From NCBI RefSeq assembly GCF_032884065.1, contig NW_027062884.1, positions 62,001 through 126,000 on the forward strand: a DNA stretch of 64,000 nt, given 5' to 3'. Position 1 is the stretch's first letter. Each line of letters starts with the position of its first letter. Below, one piece after another: positions 34,406 to 48,506 of this stretch. The position numbers and the translations under genes are program-made. This DNA is from Artemia franciscana. Its lineage: Eukaryota > Arthropoda > Branchiopoda > Anostraca > Artemiidae. The notes beneath the pieces were generated by a model that was not told where the DNA came from, ran no database searches, and saw nothing but the letters and a program-made list of their open reading frames with translations.

Positions 34406-34436
34406 TGACGTCATGTTTCTGTGTTGACTGACGTCA
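34406..34436 (+). promoter_or_regulatory. Two TGACGTCA octamers directly before the H2 helicase start
   Basis: Sites at 34406-34413 and 34429-34436. The second one overlaps the ATG at 34436, so it cannot be far upstream of the transcript start if this ATG is used. Function is inferred. Confidence 0.4.
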
Positions 34437-35746
34437 TGTCCGAAGATATACTCCATCGAAAACAGTTAGAGACGTCAGATATGACTTTTGATTTTACATC
34501 AGAAATTTATAACTACACTTTAGTTGTTATAGAAGATTTGTGCGTACGTATGGCAAACAAACCTCTTCAGGATTTGGGAATGCCTTCACCTAACCGTATC
34601 GCTGCTGTTTCGACATGTGTAGAATTGGATCGTGAACAAAGTTACAGTACGAGTGATCTATTGTCGTATGTACAAAATAACATTTCCAAGTTAACGTCGG
34701 AACAAAAAGACATTTATGATACGATAATGCATTGTGTCGATAACAACGTTGGAGAAATTTTCTTTTTGGATGCGCCAGGAGGTACTGGTAAAACGTTTGT
34801 GATAAAACTGATTCTGGCATCAATTCGATCTAAAAATGATATAGCGTTGGCAATTGCGTCGTCCGGAATAGCCGCAACATTGCTGCCTGGTGGAAGAACT
34901 GCTCATTCCGCTTTGAAATTGCCTCTGAACTTGCATTCTACAGGAACTCCCACGTGCAATATTTCCAAATCATCTGGGATGGGTAAAGTATTGCAGCAAT
35001 GCAAACTTATTATTTGGGATGAGTGCACAATGGCACACAAAAAATCGCTCGAGGCTCTGGATCAATGCTTGAAAGATTTGCGAGGGAAGTCGAAACCCTT
35101 TGGCAGCACCTTAATATTGCTTGAGGGAGATTTCAGGCAAACATTACCTATAATACCTAGATCAACTCCTGCAGACGAAATGAATGCTTGCCTGAAAAAT
35201 TCTAATTTATGGGCACACGTAAAAACATTAAAATTAACTACAAATATGCGTGTCCGATTGCAAAACGATGACTCTGGTCAAACATTTTCAGATCAATTGC
35301 TGGCAATGGGAAACGGAAAGCTCCCAGTAGACTCAATTTCAGGACGTATACAACTACCTGCTGATTTCTGTAATTTAGTGACGTCCAAAAAAGAATTGAT
35401 TGAAAAAGTATTTCCGAATATTCTAAAAAATTATAAAAATAATAAATGGCTAAGTGAAAGAGCGATTCTCGCACCCAAAAATATAGACGTCCACGAAATC
35501 AACAATATTGTTTTGACCAAGATTCAAGACCAGGCAGTCCTTTACAAGTCAGTCGACACAGTTTTGGAACCAAATGAAGCGGTTAATTATCCATCTGAAT
35601 TTTTAAATTCCATAGATCTTTCAGGGTTTCCACCACACGTGCTACAACTAAAAATAGGCGTACCAATAATACTTTTAAGAAATATAAACCCACCAAAGCT
35701 TTGCAATGGCACTCGACTTGCCGTAAAAAAACAATGGAAAACCTAA
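34436..35746 (+). CDS. Helitron PIF1-type helicase, longest open frame (436 codons)
   Basis: Superfamily 1B DNA helicase of a rolling-circle transposon, expected to unwind DNA during strand transfer. Counting from the ATG at 34436: linker end to about residue 70, Walker A APGGTGKT (Lys119), Walker B LIIWDE (Asp195/Glu196), motif III GDFRQTLPI (231-239), LTTNMRV (267-273). The frame ends at TRLAVKK through a change in the A run near 35730, before motifs V and VI. It is therefore truncated, though all ATP-site residues visible to me are present. The start ATG is the first in frame after the 5' end and follows a deletion that removed Rep. The Rep-less fusion keeps the helicase frame open. Confidence 0.85.
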   Translation: MSEDILHRKQLETSDMTFDFTSEIYNYTLVVIEDLCVRMANKPLQDLGMPSPNRIAAVSTCVELDREQSYSTSDLLSYVQNNISKLTSEQKDIYDTIMHCVDNNVGEIFFLDAPGGTGKTFVIKLILASIRSKNDIALAIASSGIAATLLPGGRTAHSALKLPLNLHSTGTPTCNISKSSGMGKVLQQCKLIIWDECTMAHKKSLEALDQCLKDLRGKSKPFGSTLILLEGDFRQTLPIIPRSTPADEMNACLKNSNLWAHVKTLKLTTNMRVRLQNDDSGQTFSDQLLAMGNGKLPVDSISGRIQLPADFCNLVTSKKELIEKVFPNILKNYKNNKWLSERAILAPKNIDVHEINNIVLTKIQDQAVLYKSVDTVLEPNEAVNYPSEFLNSIDLSGFPPHVLQLKIGVPIILLRNINPPKLCNGTRLAVKKQWKT

Positions 35747-36060
35747 TATAGGCCACAATCCTGACAGGGCCTTTTGAGGGTGAGGCTGTTCTTATTCCTC
35801 GCATTCCCATGATTCCAACAGATCTGCCTTTTCAATTTAAAAGATTGCAATTCCCAATTCGATTAGCATTTGCAATCACCATTAACAAAGCTCAAGGTCA
35901 ATCATTAGAAAAATGTGGGATTGATCTTAATACTGATTGTTTTTCCCATGGACAATTGTACGTTGCATGTTCGAGGGTCGGTAAACCTGACAATCTATTT
36001 ATATGCAGGGAGAATTGGACAGCGAAGAATGTTGTATATTCGCAAGTTTTACGCAGTTAA
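35736..36060 (+). pseudogene. Helicase C-terminal part, first copy in H2
   Basis: Continues the helicase in another frame: MENLI, an in-frame TAG, then ATILTGPFEGEAVLIPRIPM, FKRLQFPIRLAFAITINKAQ (motif V), [20 protein letters not shown] and [16 protein letters not shown] (motif VI). It ends at the family stop after QVLRS. Followed directly by a second copy of the same region. Confidence 0.85.
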
Positions 36061-36069
36061 TTTGTATTT

Positions 36070-36566
36070 CGGAACCAAATGAAGCGGTTAATTATCCATC
36101 GGAATTTTTAAATTCCATAGATCCTTCAGGGTGTCCACCACACCTGCTACAACTAAAAATAGGCGTACCAATAATACTTTTAAGAAATATCAACCCACCA
36201 AAGCTTTGCAATGGCACGCGACTTGCCGTAAAAAAAAAAATGGAAAACCTAATAGATGCCACAATCTTGACAGGGCCTTATGAGGGTGAGGCTGTTCTTA
36301 TTCCTCGCATTCCCATGATTCCAACGGATCTGCTTTTTCAATTTAAAAGATTGCAATTCCCAATTCGATTAGCATTTGCAACCACCATCAACAAAGCTCA
36401 AGGGCAATCACTAGAAAAATGCGGTATAGATCTTAATACAGATTGCTTTACCAATGTACAATTGTATGTTGCATCTTTGAGGGTCGGTAAACCTGACAAT
36501 CTATTTATACGCACAGACAATGGGACAGCGAAGACTGTTGTATATTCACAAGTTTTACGTAGTTAA
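36070..36566 (+). pseudogene. Helicase C-terminal part, tandem duplicate in H2
   Basis: A second ~500-bp copy of the segment beginning EPNEAVNYPSEFLNS (homologous to 35566 onward) through motif V (ATTINKAQGQSLEKCGIDL) and a changed motif VI ([16 protein letters not shown]) to the usual stop. It is open throughout. It differs from the first copy by several substitutions, so the duplication is not brand new. It cannot act alone because it lacks the ATPase motifs. Confidence 0.85.
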
Positions 36567-36576
36567 TTTGTATTGT

Positions 36577-36934
36577 ATCTATCTATCTATCTACCTATAT
36601 AAAAACGAGTTGTGTGTATGCATGTTTGTTTGTTTGTAAAAAGAGCGTTTGCATATGACGTCATTATTAGTACATACGGCTTTGTATATGGACAGACAAT
36701 GGGAAAGCCAAGAATGTTGTATATTCGCAATTTTTACGTAGTTTGAAACACATATATAAATCTATCTATATTCACAGATGGGACACAGGGACACAACTAC
36801 AATGGCGCGTAACTAATATGGCGCGTAACTAATATGGCGCGTAACGACTTACGCGCGCGGGGGGGCTTGGGGGGGCGCGAAGCGCCCCACCAACTAGGTG
36901 TTGGGGTGGCGCGAAGCGCCACCCCAACAGCTAG
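36577..36934 (+). mobile_element. Short Helitron nested after the helicase stop codon
   Basis: Begins in a TCTATCTATC-rich stretch followed by TATAAAAACGAGTTGTG and GCATGTTTGTTTGTTTG, carries one TGACGTCA (36656-36663), then a helicase-tail relative (GCCAAGAATGTTGTATATTC), a (TA)-rich link and the three-hairpin 3' end. Equivalent sequences follow the helicase stop at 15606-15665, 44757-44935, 52000-52160 and 60506-60868. The insertion therefore predates the spread of this lineage. The exact 5' base is uncertain because of the TCTA repeat. Confidence 0.7.
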
Positions 36935-36958
36935 TATATATATATATATATATATATA
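36935..36958. repeat. (TA)12 between two Helitron 3' ends
   Basis: A 24-bp TA tract separates the CTAG of H2 (36931-36934, plus) from the CTAG of H3 (36959-36962, minus). The two hairpin ends face each other and form a near-perfect palindrome of about 250 bp around the tract. Confidence 0.9.
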
Positions 36959-37851
36959 CTAGCTGTTGGGGTGGCGCTTCGCGCCACCCCAACACCTAGT
37001 TGGTGGGGGCGCTTCGCGCCCCCCCCAAGCCCCCCCGCGCGCGTAAGTCGTTACGCGCCATAATAGTTACGCGCCATTGTAGTTGTGTCCCTATGTCCCA
37101 CCTGTGAATATAGATATATATATATATATATATGGTTTTAACTACGTAAAACTTGCGAATATACAACATTCTTTGCTGTCCCATTGTCTTTGCATATAAA
37201 TAGATTGTCAGGTTTACCGACTCTTGAACATACAACATATAATGGTCCATGGGAAAACAATCTGTATTCAGATCTATACCTCATGATTCTAATGATTGCC
37301 CTTGAGCTTTGTTGATGGTGATTGCTAATCGACCATTCCCTGTCCCGGTGTCCCGGTCGTCATTTACATCCCCCTGTTTCCCCCGGTGTCCCCGTTGTAG
37401 TTCCTTTTGTCCTGGTCGCTTTCTCTTTGAGTGTCGTCATTTATTTTTTTCTTTTTTAGTTCTTTTAGTTTTTACCTTTTTTAGTTTTTTTTTAGTTTTT
37501 AGTTTTTTTAGTTTTTTACCTTTTTTTAGTTTTTTTAGTTTTTTTAGTTTTTTAGCTTTTTTATTTTTTTTATTAGTTTTTAGTTTTTTTGTAGTTTTTG
37601 CCTTTTTTTTAGTTTTTTCAGTTTTTTAGCTTTTTTATTAGTTTTTAGTTTTTTTTTGTAGTTTTTGCCTTTTTTTAGTTTTTTTAGTTTTTTAGCTTTT
37701 TTATTTTTTTTATTAGTTTTTAGTTTTTTTGTAGTTTTTGCCTTTTTTTTAGTTTTTTCAGTTTTGACGTCACCTGATCCAGTTTTTTCAGGTGACGTCA
37801 CCTGATCCACGATCCACAGATCCACAGACAACTTATTTTTATATATATAGA
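36959..37851 (-). mobile_element. Non-autonomous minisatellite Helitron H3 (893 bp)
   Basis: Minus-strand element: 5' TC at 37851-37850, TGACGTCA palindromes (37766-37800), A-rich minisatellite, GGGACAC units, a helicase motif V/VI remnant (37200-37330, reading LDQ- and [16 protein letters not shown]-type frames) and the full 3' end at 36959. It lies inside an A-rich tract of another element (H4), so it inserted into that Helitron. Confidence 0.85.
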
Positions 37852-38413
37852 TAGTTTTTTTTTTTTTTACTTATGTCCTGGTCGTCATTTATACTCCCTG
37901 TGTCCCGGTGCTTTGTTGATTGCTAATCGAACATTCCTTTTGTCCTGGTCGCTTTCTCTTTGAGTGTCGTCATTTATTAGTTTTTTCCTTTTTTTTTTAG
38001 TTTTTTATTGGTTTTTACCTTTATTTTAGCTTATTTTTCAGTTTTTTCCTTTTTTTTAGTTTTTTTTTATTTTTTATTTTTTTTAGTTTTTTACCTTTTT
38101 TTAGTTTTTTTAGTTTTTTTAGTTTTTTAGCTTTTTTACTTTTTTTATTAGTTTTTAGTTTTTTTTGTAGTTTTTGCCTTTTTTTAGTTTTTTCAGTTTT
38201 TTTTTTAGTTTTTTATTGGTTTTTACCTTTATAGTTTTTTTAGTTTTTTAGCTTTTTTATTTTTTTTATTAGTTTTTAGTTTTTTTTGTAGTTTTTGCCT
38301 TTTTTTTAGTTTTTTCAGTTTTGACGTCACCTAATCCAGTTTTTTCAGGTGACGTCACCTGACACATCCATCCATCCATCCACAGACAGACAGACAACTT
38401 ATTTTTATATAGA
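37852..38413 (-). mobile_element. Helitron H4, 5' half
   Basis: Minus-strand 5' end near 38413 (TCTATATAAAAATAAG), two TGACGTCA sites and the A-rich minisatellite. It is cut at 37852 by H3. Its 3' half is not identifiable to the left of H3, so it is partial. Confidence 0.7.
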
Positions 38414-38450
38414 TAGAAGATAGATAGATATATATATATATATATATATA

Positions 38451-39820
38451 CTAGCTGTTGGGGTGGCGCTTCGCGCCACCCCAACACCTAGTTGGTGGGG
38501 GCGCTTCGCGCCCCCCCCAAGCCCCCCCGCGCGCGTAAGTCGTTACGCGCCATAATAGTTACGCGCCATTGTAGTTGTGTCCCTATGTCCCACCTGTGAA
38601 TATAGATATATATATATATATATATGGTTTTAACTATGTAAAACTTGCGAATATACAACATTCTTTGCTGTCCCATTGTCTTTGCATATAAATAGATTGT
38701 CAGGTTATCCCCCTGTTTCCCCCGGTGTCCCCGTTGTAGTTGTGTCCCTGTGTCCCGGTCGTCATTTATATTCCCTGTGTCCCGGGTCCCGGTCATCATT
38801 TGTATCCCGGTGTCCCGGTCTGTATATACATTCGTTTTTTAGTTTTGTTTTTCTCCTTTATTTTTTTCCTTTTTTTTTCTTTTTTAGCTTATTTAGATTT
38901 TTAGATTTTTTAGTTTTTTTTATTAGTTTTTAGTTTTTATTTCTTTTTAGTTTTTTTGTCCCGGTCGTCATTTATATCCCCCTGTTTCCCCCGGTGTCCC
39001 CGTTGTAGTTGTGTCCCTGTGTCCCGGTCGTTATTTATATTCCCTGTGTCCCGGTCGTCATTTGTATCCGTCCTGGTCGTCATTTATACTCCCTGTGTCC
39101 CGGTGCTTTGTTGATTGCTAATCGAACATTCCTTTTGTCCTGGTCGCTTTCTCTTTGAGTGTCGTCATTTATTTTTTTCTTTTTTAGTTCTTTTAGTTTT
39201 TACCTTTTTTAGTTTTTTTTTAGTTTTTAGTTTTTTTAGTTTTTTACCTTTTTTTAGTTTTTTTAGTTTTTTAGCTTTTTTATTTTTTTTATTAGTTTTT
39301 AGTTTTTTTGTAGTTTTTGCCTTTTTTTTTAGTTTTTTGTCCTGGTCGCTTTCTCTTTGAGTGTCGTCATTTATTAGTTTTTTCCTTTTTTTTTTAGTTT
39401 TTTATTGGTTTTTACCTTTATTTTAGCTTATTTTTCAGTTTTTTCCTTTTTTTTAGTTTTTTTTTATTTTTTATTTTTTTTAGTTTTTTACCTTTTTTTA
39501 GTTTTTTTAGTTTTTTTTAGTTTTTTAGCTTTTTTACTTTTTTTATTAGTTTTTAGTTTTTTTTTGTAGTTTTTGCCTTTTTTTAGTTTTTTCAGTTTTT
39601 TTTTTAGTTTTTTATTGGTTTTTACCTTTATAGTTTTTTTAGTTTTTTAGCTTTTTTATTTTTTTTATTAGTTTTTAGTTTTTTTTGTAGTTTTTGCCTT
39701 TTTTTAGTTTTTTCAGTTTTGACGTCACCTAATCCAGTTTTTTCAGGTGACGTCACCTGACACATCCATCCACACATCCATCCATCCATCCATCCACAGA
39801 CAACTTATTTTTATATATAT

Positions 39821-39823
<3 letters not shown>
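38451..39823 (-). mobile_element. Non-autonomous minisatellite Helitron H6 (1,373 bp)
   Basis: Minus-strand copy of the H1 type with both ends: TC at 39823-39822 and CTAG at 38454-38451. Relative to H1 and H7 it lacks about 190 bp, at the junction near 39067. It forms the left arm of a large palindrome with H7. No coding capacity beyond the helicase tail (38640-38700). Confidence 0.85.
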
Positions 39824-39851
<28 letters not shown>

Positions 39852-39854
<3 letters not shown>

Positions 39855-41418
39855 ATATATATAAAAATAAGTTGTCTGTGGATGGATGTGTGGATGGATG
39901 TGTGGATGGATGTGTCAGGTGACGTCACCTGAAAAAACTGGATTAGGTGACGTCAAAACTGAAAAAACTAAAAAAAGGCAAAAACTACAAAAAAAACTAA
40001 AAACTAATAAAAAAAATAAAAAAGCTAAAAAACTAAAAAAACTATAAAGGTAAAAACCAATAAAAAACTAAAAAAAAAACTGAAAAAACTAAAAAAAGGC
40101 AAAAACTACAAAAAAAAACTAAAAACTAATAAAAAAAGTAAAAAAGCTAAAAAACTAAAAAAACTAAAAAAACTAAAAAAAGGTAAAAAACTAAAAAAAA
40201 TAAAAAATAAAAAAAAACTAAAAAAAAGGAAAAAACTGAAAAATAAGCTAAAATAAAGGTAAAAACCAATAAAAAACTAAAAAAAAAAAGAAAAAACTAA
40301 TAAATGACGACACTCAAAGAGAAAGCGACCAGGACAAAAAACTAAAAAAAAAGGCAAAAACTACAAAAAAACTAAAAACTAATAAAAAAAATAAAAAAGC
40401 TAAAAAACTAAAAAAACTAAAAAAAGGTAAAAAACTAAAAAAACTAAAAACTAAAAAAAAACTAAAAAAGGTAAAAACTAAAAGAACTAAAAAAGAAAAA
40501 AATAAATGACGACACTCAAAGAGAAAGCGACCAGGACAAAAGGAATGTTCGATTAGCAATCAACAAAGCACCGGGACACAGGGAGTATAAATGACGACCA
40601 GGACACAAGTAAAAAAAAAAAATTAACAAAACTAAAAAGAAGGTAAAAACTACAAAAAAACTAAAAAGAAAAAAAAACTAAAAACTAATAAAAAAACTAA
40701 AAAATCTAAAAATCTAAATAAACTAAAAAAGAAAAAAAAAGGAAAAAAATAAAGGAGAAAAACAAAACTAAAAAACGAATGTATATACAGACCGGTACAC
40801 CGGGATACAAATGACGACCGGGACACAGGGAATATAAATAACGACCGGGACACAGGGACACAACTACAACGGGGACACCGGGGGAAACAGGGGGATATAA
40901 ATGACGACCGGGACAAAAAAACTAAAAAGAAATAAAAACTAAAAACTAATAAAAAAAACTAAAAAATCTAAAAATCTAAATAAGCTAAAAAAGAAAAAAA
41001 AGGAAAAAAATAAAGGAGAAAAACAAAACTAAAAAACGAATGTATATACAGACCGGGACACCGGGATACAAATGATGACCGGGACCCGGGACACAGGGAA
41101 TATAAATGACGACCGGGACACAGGGACACAACTACAACGGGGACACCGGGGGAAACAGGGGGATAACCTGACAATCTATTTATATGCAAAGACAATGGGA
41201 CAGCAAAGAATGTTGTATATTCGCAAGTTTTACGTAGTTAAAACCATATATATATATATATATCTATATTCACAGGTGGGACATAGGGACACAACTACAA
41301 TGGCGCGTAACTATTATGGCGCGTAACGACTTACGCGCGCGGGGGGGCTTGGGGGGGGCGCGAAGCGCCCCCACCAACTAGGTGTTGGGGTGGCGCGAAG
41401 CGCCACCCCAACAGCTAG
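39852..41418 (+). mobile_element. Non-autonomous minisatellite Helitron H7 (1,567 bp)
   Basis: Plus-strand element nearly identical to H1 (1,569 bp) along its whole length, including the A-rich and GGGACAC minisatellites, the helicase tail and the three-hairpin 3' end (CTAG 41415-41418). The 5' TC lies at 39852-39853. It is separated from H6 by a 28-bp (TA) tract, head to head. Confidence 0.9.
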
Positions 41419-41440
41419 TATATATATATATATATATATA

Positions 41441-44756
<3,316 letters not shown>

Positions 44757-46245
44757 TATATATATATATATATGTTTTTAACTGCGTAAAACTTGTGAAT
44801 ATACAACATTCTTGGCTGTCCAATTGTCTGTGCATATACAAAGCTTTAAAAGCTTATAATGACGTCATATACAAACGCTCTTTTACAAACAAACAAACAT
44901 GCATACATACAACTTATTTTTAGATAGATAGATAGATATCTAGATAGATATACACATAAAATACAAATTAACCGCATAAAACTTGCGAGTAAACAACATT
45001 CTTCGCTGTCCCATTGTCAGTGCATATAAATAGATTGTCAGGTTTACCGACCCTCGAACATGCAACGTACAATTGTCCATGGAATAACAATCTGTATTAA
45101 GATCTATACCGCATTTTTCTAATGATTGCCCTTGAGCTTTGTTGATGGTGATTGCAAATGCTAATCGAATTGGGAAATGCAATCTTTTAAATTGAAAAGG
45201 CAGATCCGTTGGAATCATGGGAGTGCGAGGAATAAGAACAGCCTCACCCTCAAAAGGCCCTGTCAAGATTGTTGCCTCTATCACGTTTTCCATTGTTTTT
45301 TTTTTTTTTACGGCAACACGCGTGCCATTGCAAAGCTTTGGTGGGTTGATATTTCGTAACAATATTATTGGTACGCCTATTTTTAGTTGTAGCACTTGTG
45401 GTGGACACCCAAGGAGATCCAGGAATTTAAAATTCAGATGGATAATTAGCCACCTCATTTGGTTTCAGAACTGTGTCGACTGACTTGTAAAGGACTGCCT
45501 GCTCTCGAATCTTGGTCAAAACAATATTGTTGATTTTGTGGACGTCTTTATACTTGGCTGCCAGAATCGCACGTTCACTTAGCCATTTACGATTTTTATA
45601 ATTGGTTAGAATATTCGGAAATACATTTTCCAACTAATTCATTTTTGGACGTCACTAAATTACAGAATTCAGCAGGCAGTTGTATACGTCCTGAAATTGA
45701 GTCTACTGGGAGCTTTCCGTTTCCAATTGCCAGCAATTGATCTGAAAATGTCTGACCAGAGTCATCGTTTTGCAATCGGACACACATATTTGTAGTTAAT
45801 TTTAATGTCTTTACGTATGACCATTAATTAGAATTTTCCAGGCAAGCATTCATTTCGTCTGCAGGGGTTGATCTAGGTATTATAGGTAATGTTTGCCTGA
45901 AATATCCCGCAAGCAATATTAATGAGCTGCCAAAGGGTTTCGAATTCCCACGCAAATCTCTCAAAGATTGATCCAGAGCCTCGAGCGATTTTTTGTGTGC
46001 CATTGTGCACTCGTCCCAAATAATAAGTTTGCATTGCTGCAATACTTTACCCATCCCAGATGATTTGGAAATATTGCATGTGGGAGTATCTGTAGAATGA
46101 AAATTCAGAGGCAATTTCAAAGCGGAATGAGCAGTTCTTCCACCAGGCAGCAACGTTGCGGCTATTCCGGACGACGCAATTGCCAACGCTATATCATTTT
46201 TTGATCGAATTGATGCCAGAATAATTTTATCAAAAACATTTCACC
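44757..46245 (-). mobile_element. Helitron H9, truncated at both ends
   Basis: Minus-strand element covering helicase from the Walker A region to the stop, then the nested short Helitron (44757-44935). H8 abuts its (TA) tract at 44757, so the array to the left appears to have inserted in this element's microsatellite and its own 3' end is displaced or lost. On the right it stops within Walker A at about 46245. Confidence 0.8.
44940..46186 (-). pseudogene. Helitron helicase (GYFRQ subfamily), broken into three frames
   Basis: 46186-45824 encodes IASSGIAATLLPGGRTAHSA, Walker B LIIWDECTMAHKKSLEAL and LAGYFRQTLPIIPRST, ending at a TAA after NACLENSN. 45787-45427 encodes CVRLQNDDSGQTFSDQLLAI through PSEF. 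45458-44940 encodes [18 protein letters not shown], motif V AITINKAQGQSLEKCGIDL and the tail. The TAA after the NSN residues and the Asp-to-Tyr change in GDFRQ are both shared with the 61.8-kb copy. Walker A is cut at the right edge. It is dead as a helicase. Confidence 0.85.
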
Positions 46246-46938
46246 AGTAGTTTTTAATTGTTTTAAAAAGTAAAATTGTGACAAAGAATCAAACTTAAGC
46301 GTAAAGAGCAAGGGATTGCGGAGGGGACAACCCATTTCATATACGGAGTAATTTCTGTCCCGTTTTAAGTTTTAGTATCGCTCCTTACTTTCAGTTTAAA
46401 AAACTAGTCTTTTTTATTTAATTTCTGAACGTTTTTGAATTAATGCATTTTTGATTTTGGCTCTCCGCACATTAATTAGTAAATGAAATTTGCATATTAG
46501 TTTTTTTTTTTGCTAAACGGCTTTCTCTTAGTTTTGATCAGACAATTTTGAGAAATAAGGGGTGGGGAAGGAGGCCTAGTTGCCCTCAAATTTTTCGGTT
46601 ACTTAAAAAGGCAACTAGAACTTTTAATTTTTAACGAAAGTTTTTATTAGTAAAAAATATACGTAACTTAAGAATTAACTTGCGTAACAAACTTTTATGC
46701 TCTTATATTTTTTATTTATGTATATGAGGGGGTTTGTCCCCTCGTTAATACCTCGCCTTTTACACTAAATCTTAAGTTTTGTCCCAATTCTTTAAGAATG
46801 ACCCCTGAATCAGAAAGGCCGTGGAATAAGTAGTTGAAATTACTAAAAACACTTAGCATAAAGAGCAAGGTATTCATTCAGAACCACATTTTCCCTTCGT
46901 GCTGCTTGTTTATAGCTGTTTCTTTTGAACATACCGTA
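46246..46938 (+). repeat. Interspersed AT-rich repeat, unrecognised
   Basis: AT-rich sequence bounded by two direct copies of a TAAAGAGCAAGG motif (about 46295-46310 and 46858-46872). 46865-46938 is a reversed relative of 55440-55520 (the stretch reading GCAGCACGAAGGGAAAATGT on the other strand). No coding frame is supported; frames running into the gap are artefacts. Confidence 0.5.
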
Positions 46939-47038
46939 NNNNNNNNNNNNNNNNNNNNNNNNNNNNNNNNNNNNNNNNNNNNNNNNNNNNNNNNNNNNNN
47001 NNNNNNNNNNNNNNNNNNNNNNNNNNNNNNNNNNNNNN
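46939..47038. other. Assembly gap of 100 N
   Basis: Exactly 100 undefined bases, the usual placeholder for a gap of unknown size. It lies directly beside a long palindrome and minisatellites, which probably caused the break. Confidence 0.99.
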
Positions 47039-47225
47039 AAAGAGAAATTACAGACTGGAATACCGGGACACAGGGAATATAAATGACGACCAGGACACAG
47101 GTATTTAAGAAAATCGTTAAAAGACAAATTTTTAATTGTAAGAAGATGGTTGAAAGAGAAATTTCTATTTGTAAAATGACTGAATGGCAACAGCCAAGGA
47201 AGCTGCTCAAAACGAATGTATTCAA

Positions 47226-47305
47226 GCCGAAGTAGCTGAGTTGGTAAAGCGTTATGTTCCAGGTTCTAGGTCCGAGAGGTTCAGGTTCGAACCTTGGCTT
47301 TAGCA
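47226..47305 (+). repeat. tRNA-like sequence in the palindrome, left copy
   Basis: The ends GCCGAAG and CTTTAGC pair with one mismatch. The A-box is TAGCTGAGTTGG, the D-stem GCT/AGC, and the T-arm TCAGG-TTCGAAC-CTTGG pairs with wobbles; the B-box is GGTTCGAACC. The region between D and T arms does not give a clear anticodon stem, so it is tRNA-derived and not confidently a tRNA. It is unrelated to the TTGTGAC family at 1237. Confidence 0.5.
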
Positions 47306-48506
47306 TTAATACAAAAGAAGAAAAAAACTAAAAAAGGTAAAAACTAGATAAAAACTAAAAGGAAATTCTAGAAAAACTAAAAAAGCTAAAAAACTAAAAA
47401 AAAAACTAAAACAAGGTAAAAAACTAAAAACTAAAAAAGAAAAAAAACTAAAAAAAACTAAAAAAAAGGTAAAAACTACAAAAAAAAACTAAAAAGAAAA
47501 AAACTAAAAACTAATAAAAAAACTAAAAAAAAACTAAAAACTGAAAAAGTAAAAAAAAAACTAAAAAAAGGAAAAAAACTGAAAAATAAAGGGGAAAAAG
47601 AAAACTAAAAGCCGGGACACAGGGAATATAAATGACGACCGGGACACCCAAAGAGAAATTACAGACTGGGACACCGGGACAAAAATAACGACCGGGAGAT
47701 ATAAATGACGACTGGGACACTCAAAGATAAATTACAGACCGGGACACCGGGACACAAATGACGACTGGGACACAGGGAATATAAATGACGACCGGGACAC
47801 AGGGACACAACTACGACGGGGATGCCGGGGGCACAGGGGGATATATAAATGACGACGGGGACTAGCAATGTCCCCGTTGTCATTTATATATCCCCCTGTG
47901 CCCCCGGCATCCCCGTCGTTGTTGTGTCCCTGTGTCCCGGTCGTCATTTATATTCCCAGTATCCCGGTCGTCATTTGTGTCCCAGTGTCCCAGTCTGAAA
48001 TTTCTCTTTGAGCGTCCCGGTCGTCATTTATATTCCCTGTGTCCCAGTCGTCATTTGTGTCCCGGTGTCCCGGTATGTAATTTATCTTTGAGTGTCCCGG
48101 TCGTCATTTATATCTCCCGGTCGTTATTTTTGTCCCGGTGTCCCAGTCTGTAATTTTTCTTTGGGTGTCCCGGTCGTCATTTATATTCCCTGTGTCCCGG
48201 CTTTTAGTTTTCTTTTTCCCCTTTATTTTTCAGTTTTTTTCCTTTTTTTAGTTTTTTTTTACTTTTTCAGTTTTTAGTTTTTTTTAGTTTTTTTTAGTAG
48301 TTTTTAGTTTTTTTTTCTTTTTAGTTTTTTTGTAGTTTTTACCTTTTTTTAGTTTTTTTTAGTTTTTTTTTCTTTTTTAGTTTTTAGTTTTTTACCTTTT
48401 TTTAGTTTTTTTTTAGTTTTTTAGCTTTTTTAGTTTTTCTAGAATTTCCTTTTTAGTTTTTTATCTAGTTTTTACCTTTTTTAGTTTTTTTCTTCTTTTG
48501 TATTAA

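Larger units (their letters stand above)
34356..36934 (+). mobile_element. Helitron H2 with long helicase open frame (2.58 kb)
   Basis: Abuts H1 head to tail: the CTAG of H1 is followed directly by TATATATATAAAAATAAG, so H2 lacks its TC. A 5' region of about 80 bp with two TGACGTCA sites is joined straight to the end of the Rep-helicase linker, deleting Rep. The helicase follows (34436-35746), then an out-of-frame C-terminal part, a tandem duplicate of the C-terminal part, the nested short Helitron (36577-36934) and the three-hairpin 3' end. It is non-autonomous because Rep is absent. Confidence 0.9.

Noticed and set aside
36959-36962. CTAG sites as restriction-type or prophage attachment features
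   Set aside because: They are the terminal CTAG of Helitron 3' ends, explained by the adjacent hairpin and A|T insertion.
47226-47305. Functional class II tRNA gene (Leu/Ser type)
   Set aside because: A-box, B-box, acceptor and T-arm are good, but no convincing anticodon stem-loop; both copies sit inside minisatellite Helitron DNA.
46834-47306. Open frames crossing the N gap
   Set aside because: Contain undefined residues; the gap length is arbitrary.
47659-48153. Frames reading repeated SRSSFISP, VPVVIYIP or CPGRHLYS
   Set aside because: Translations of the GGGACAC minisatellite in its three frames; the repeat occurs in non-coding Helitron DNA.
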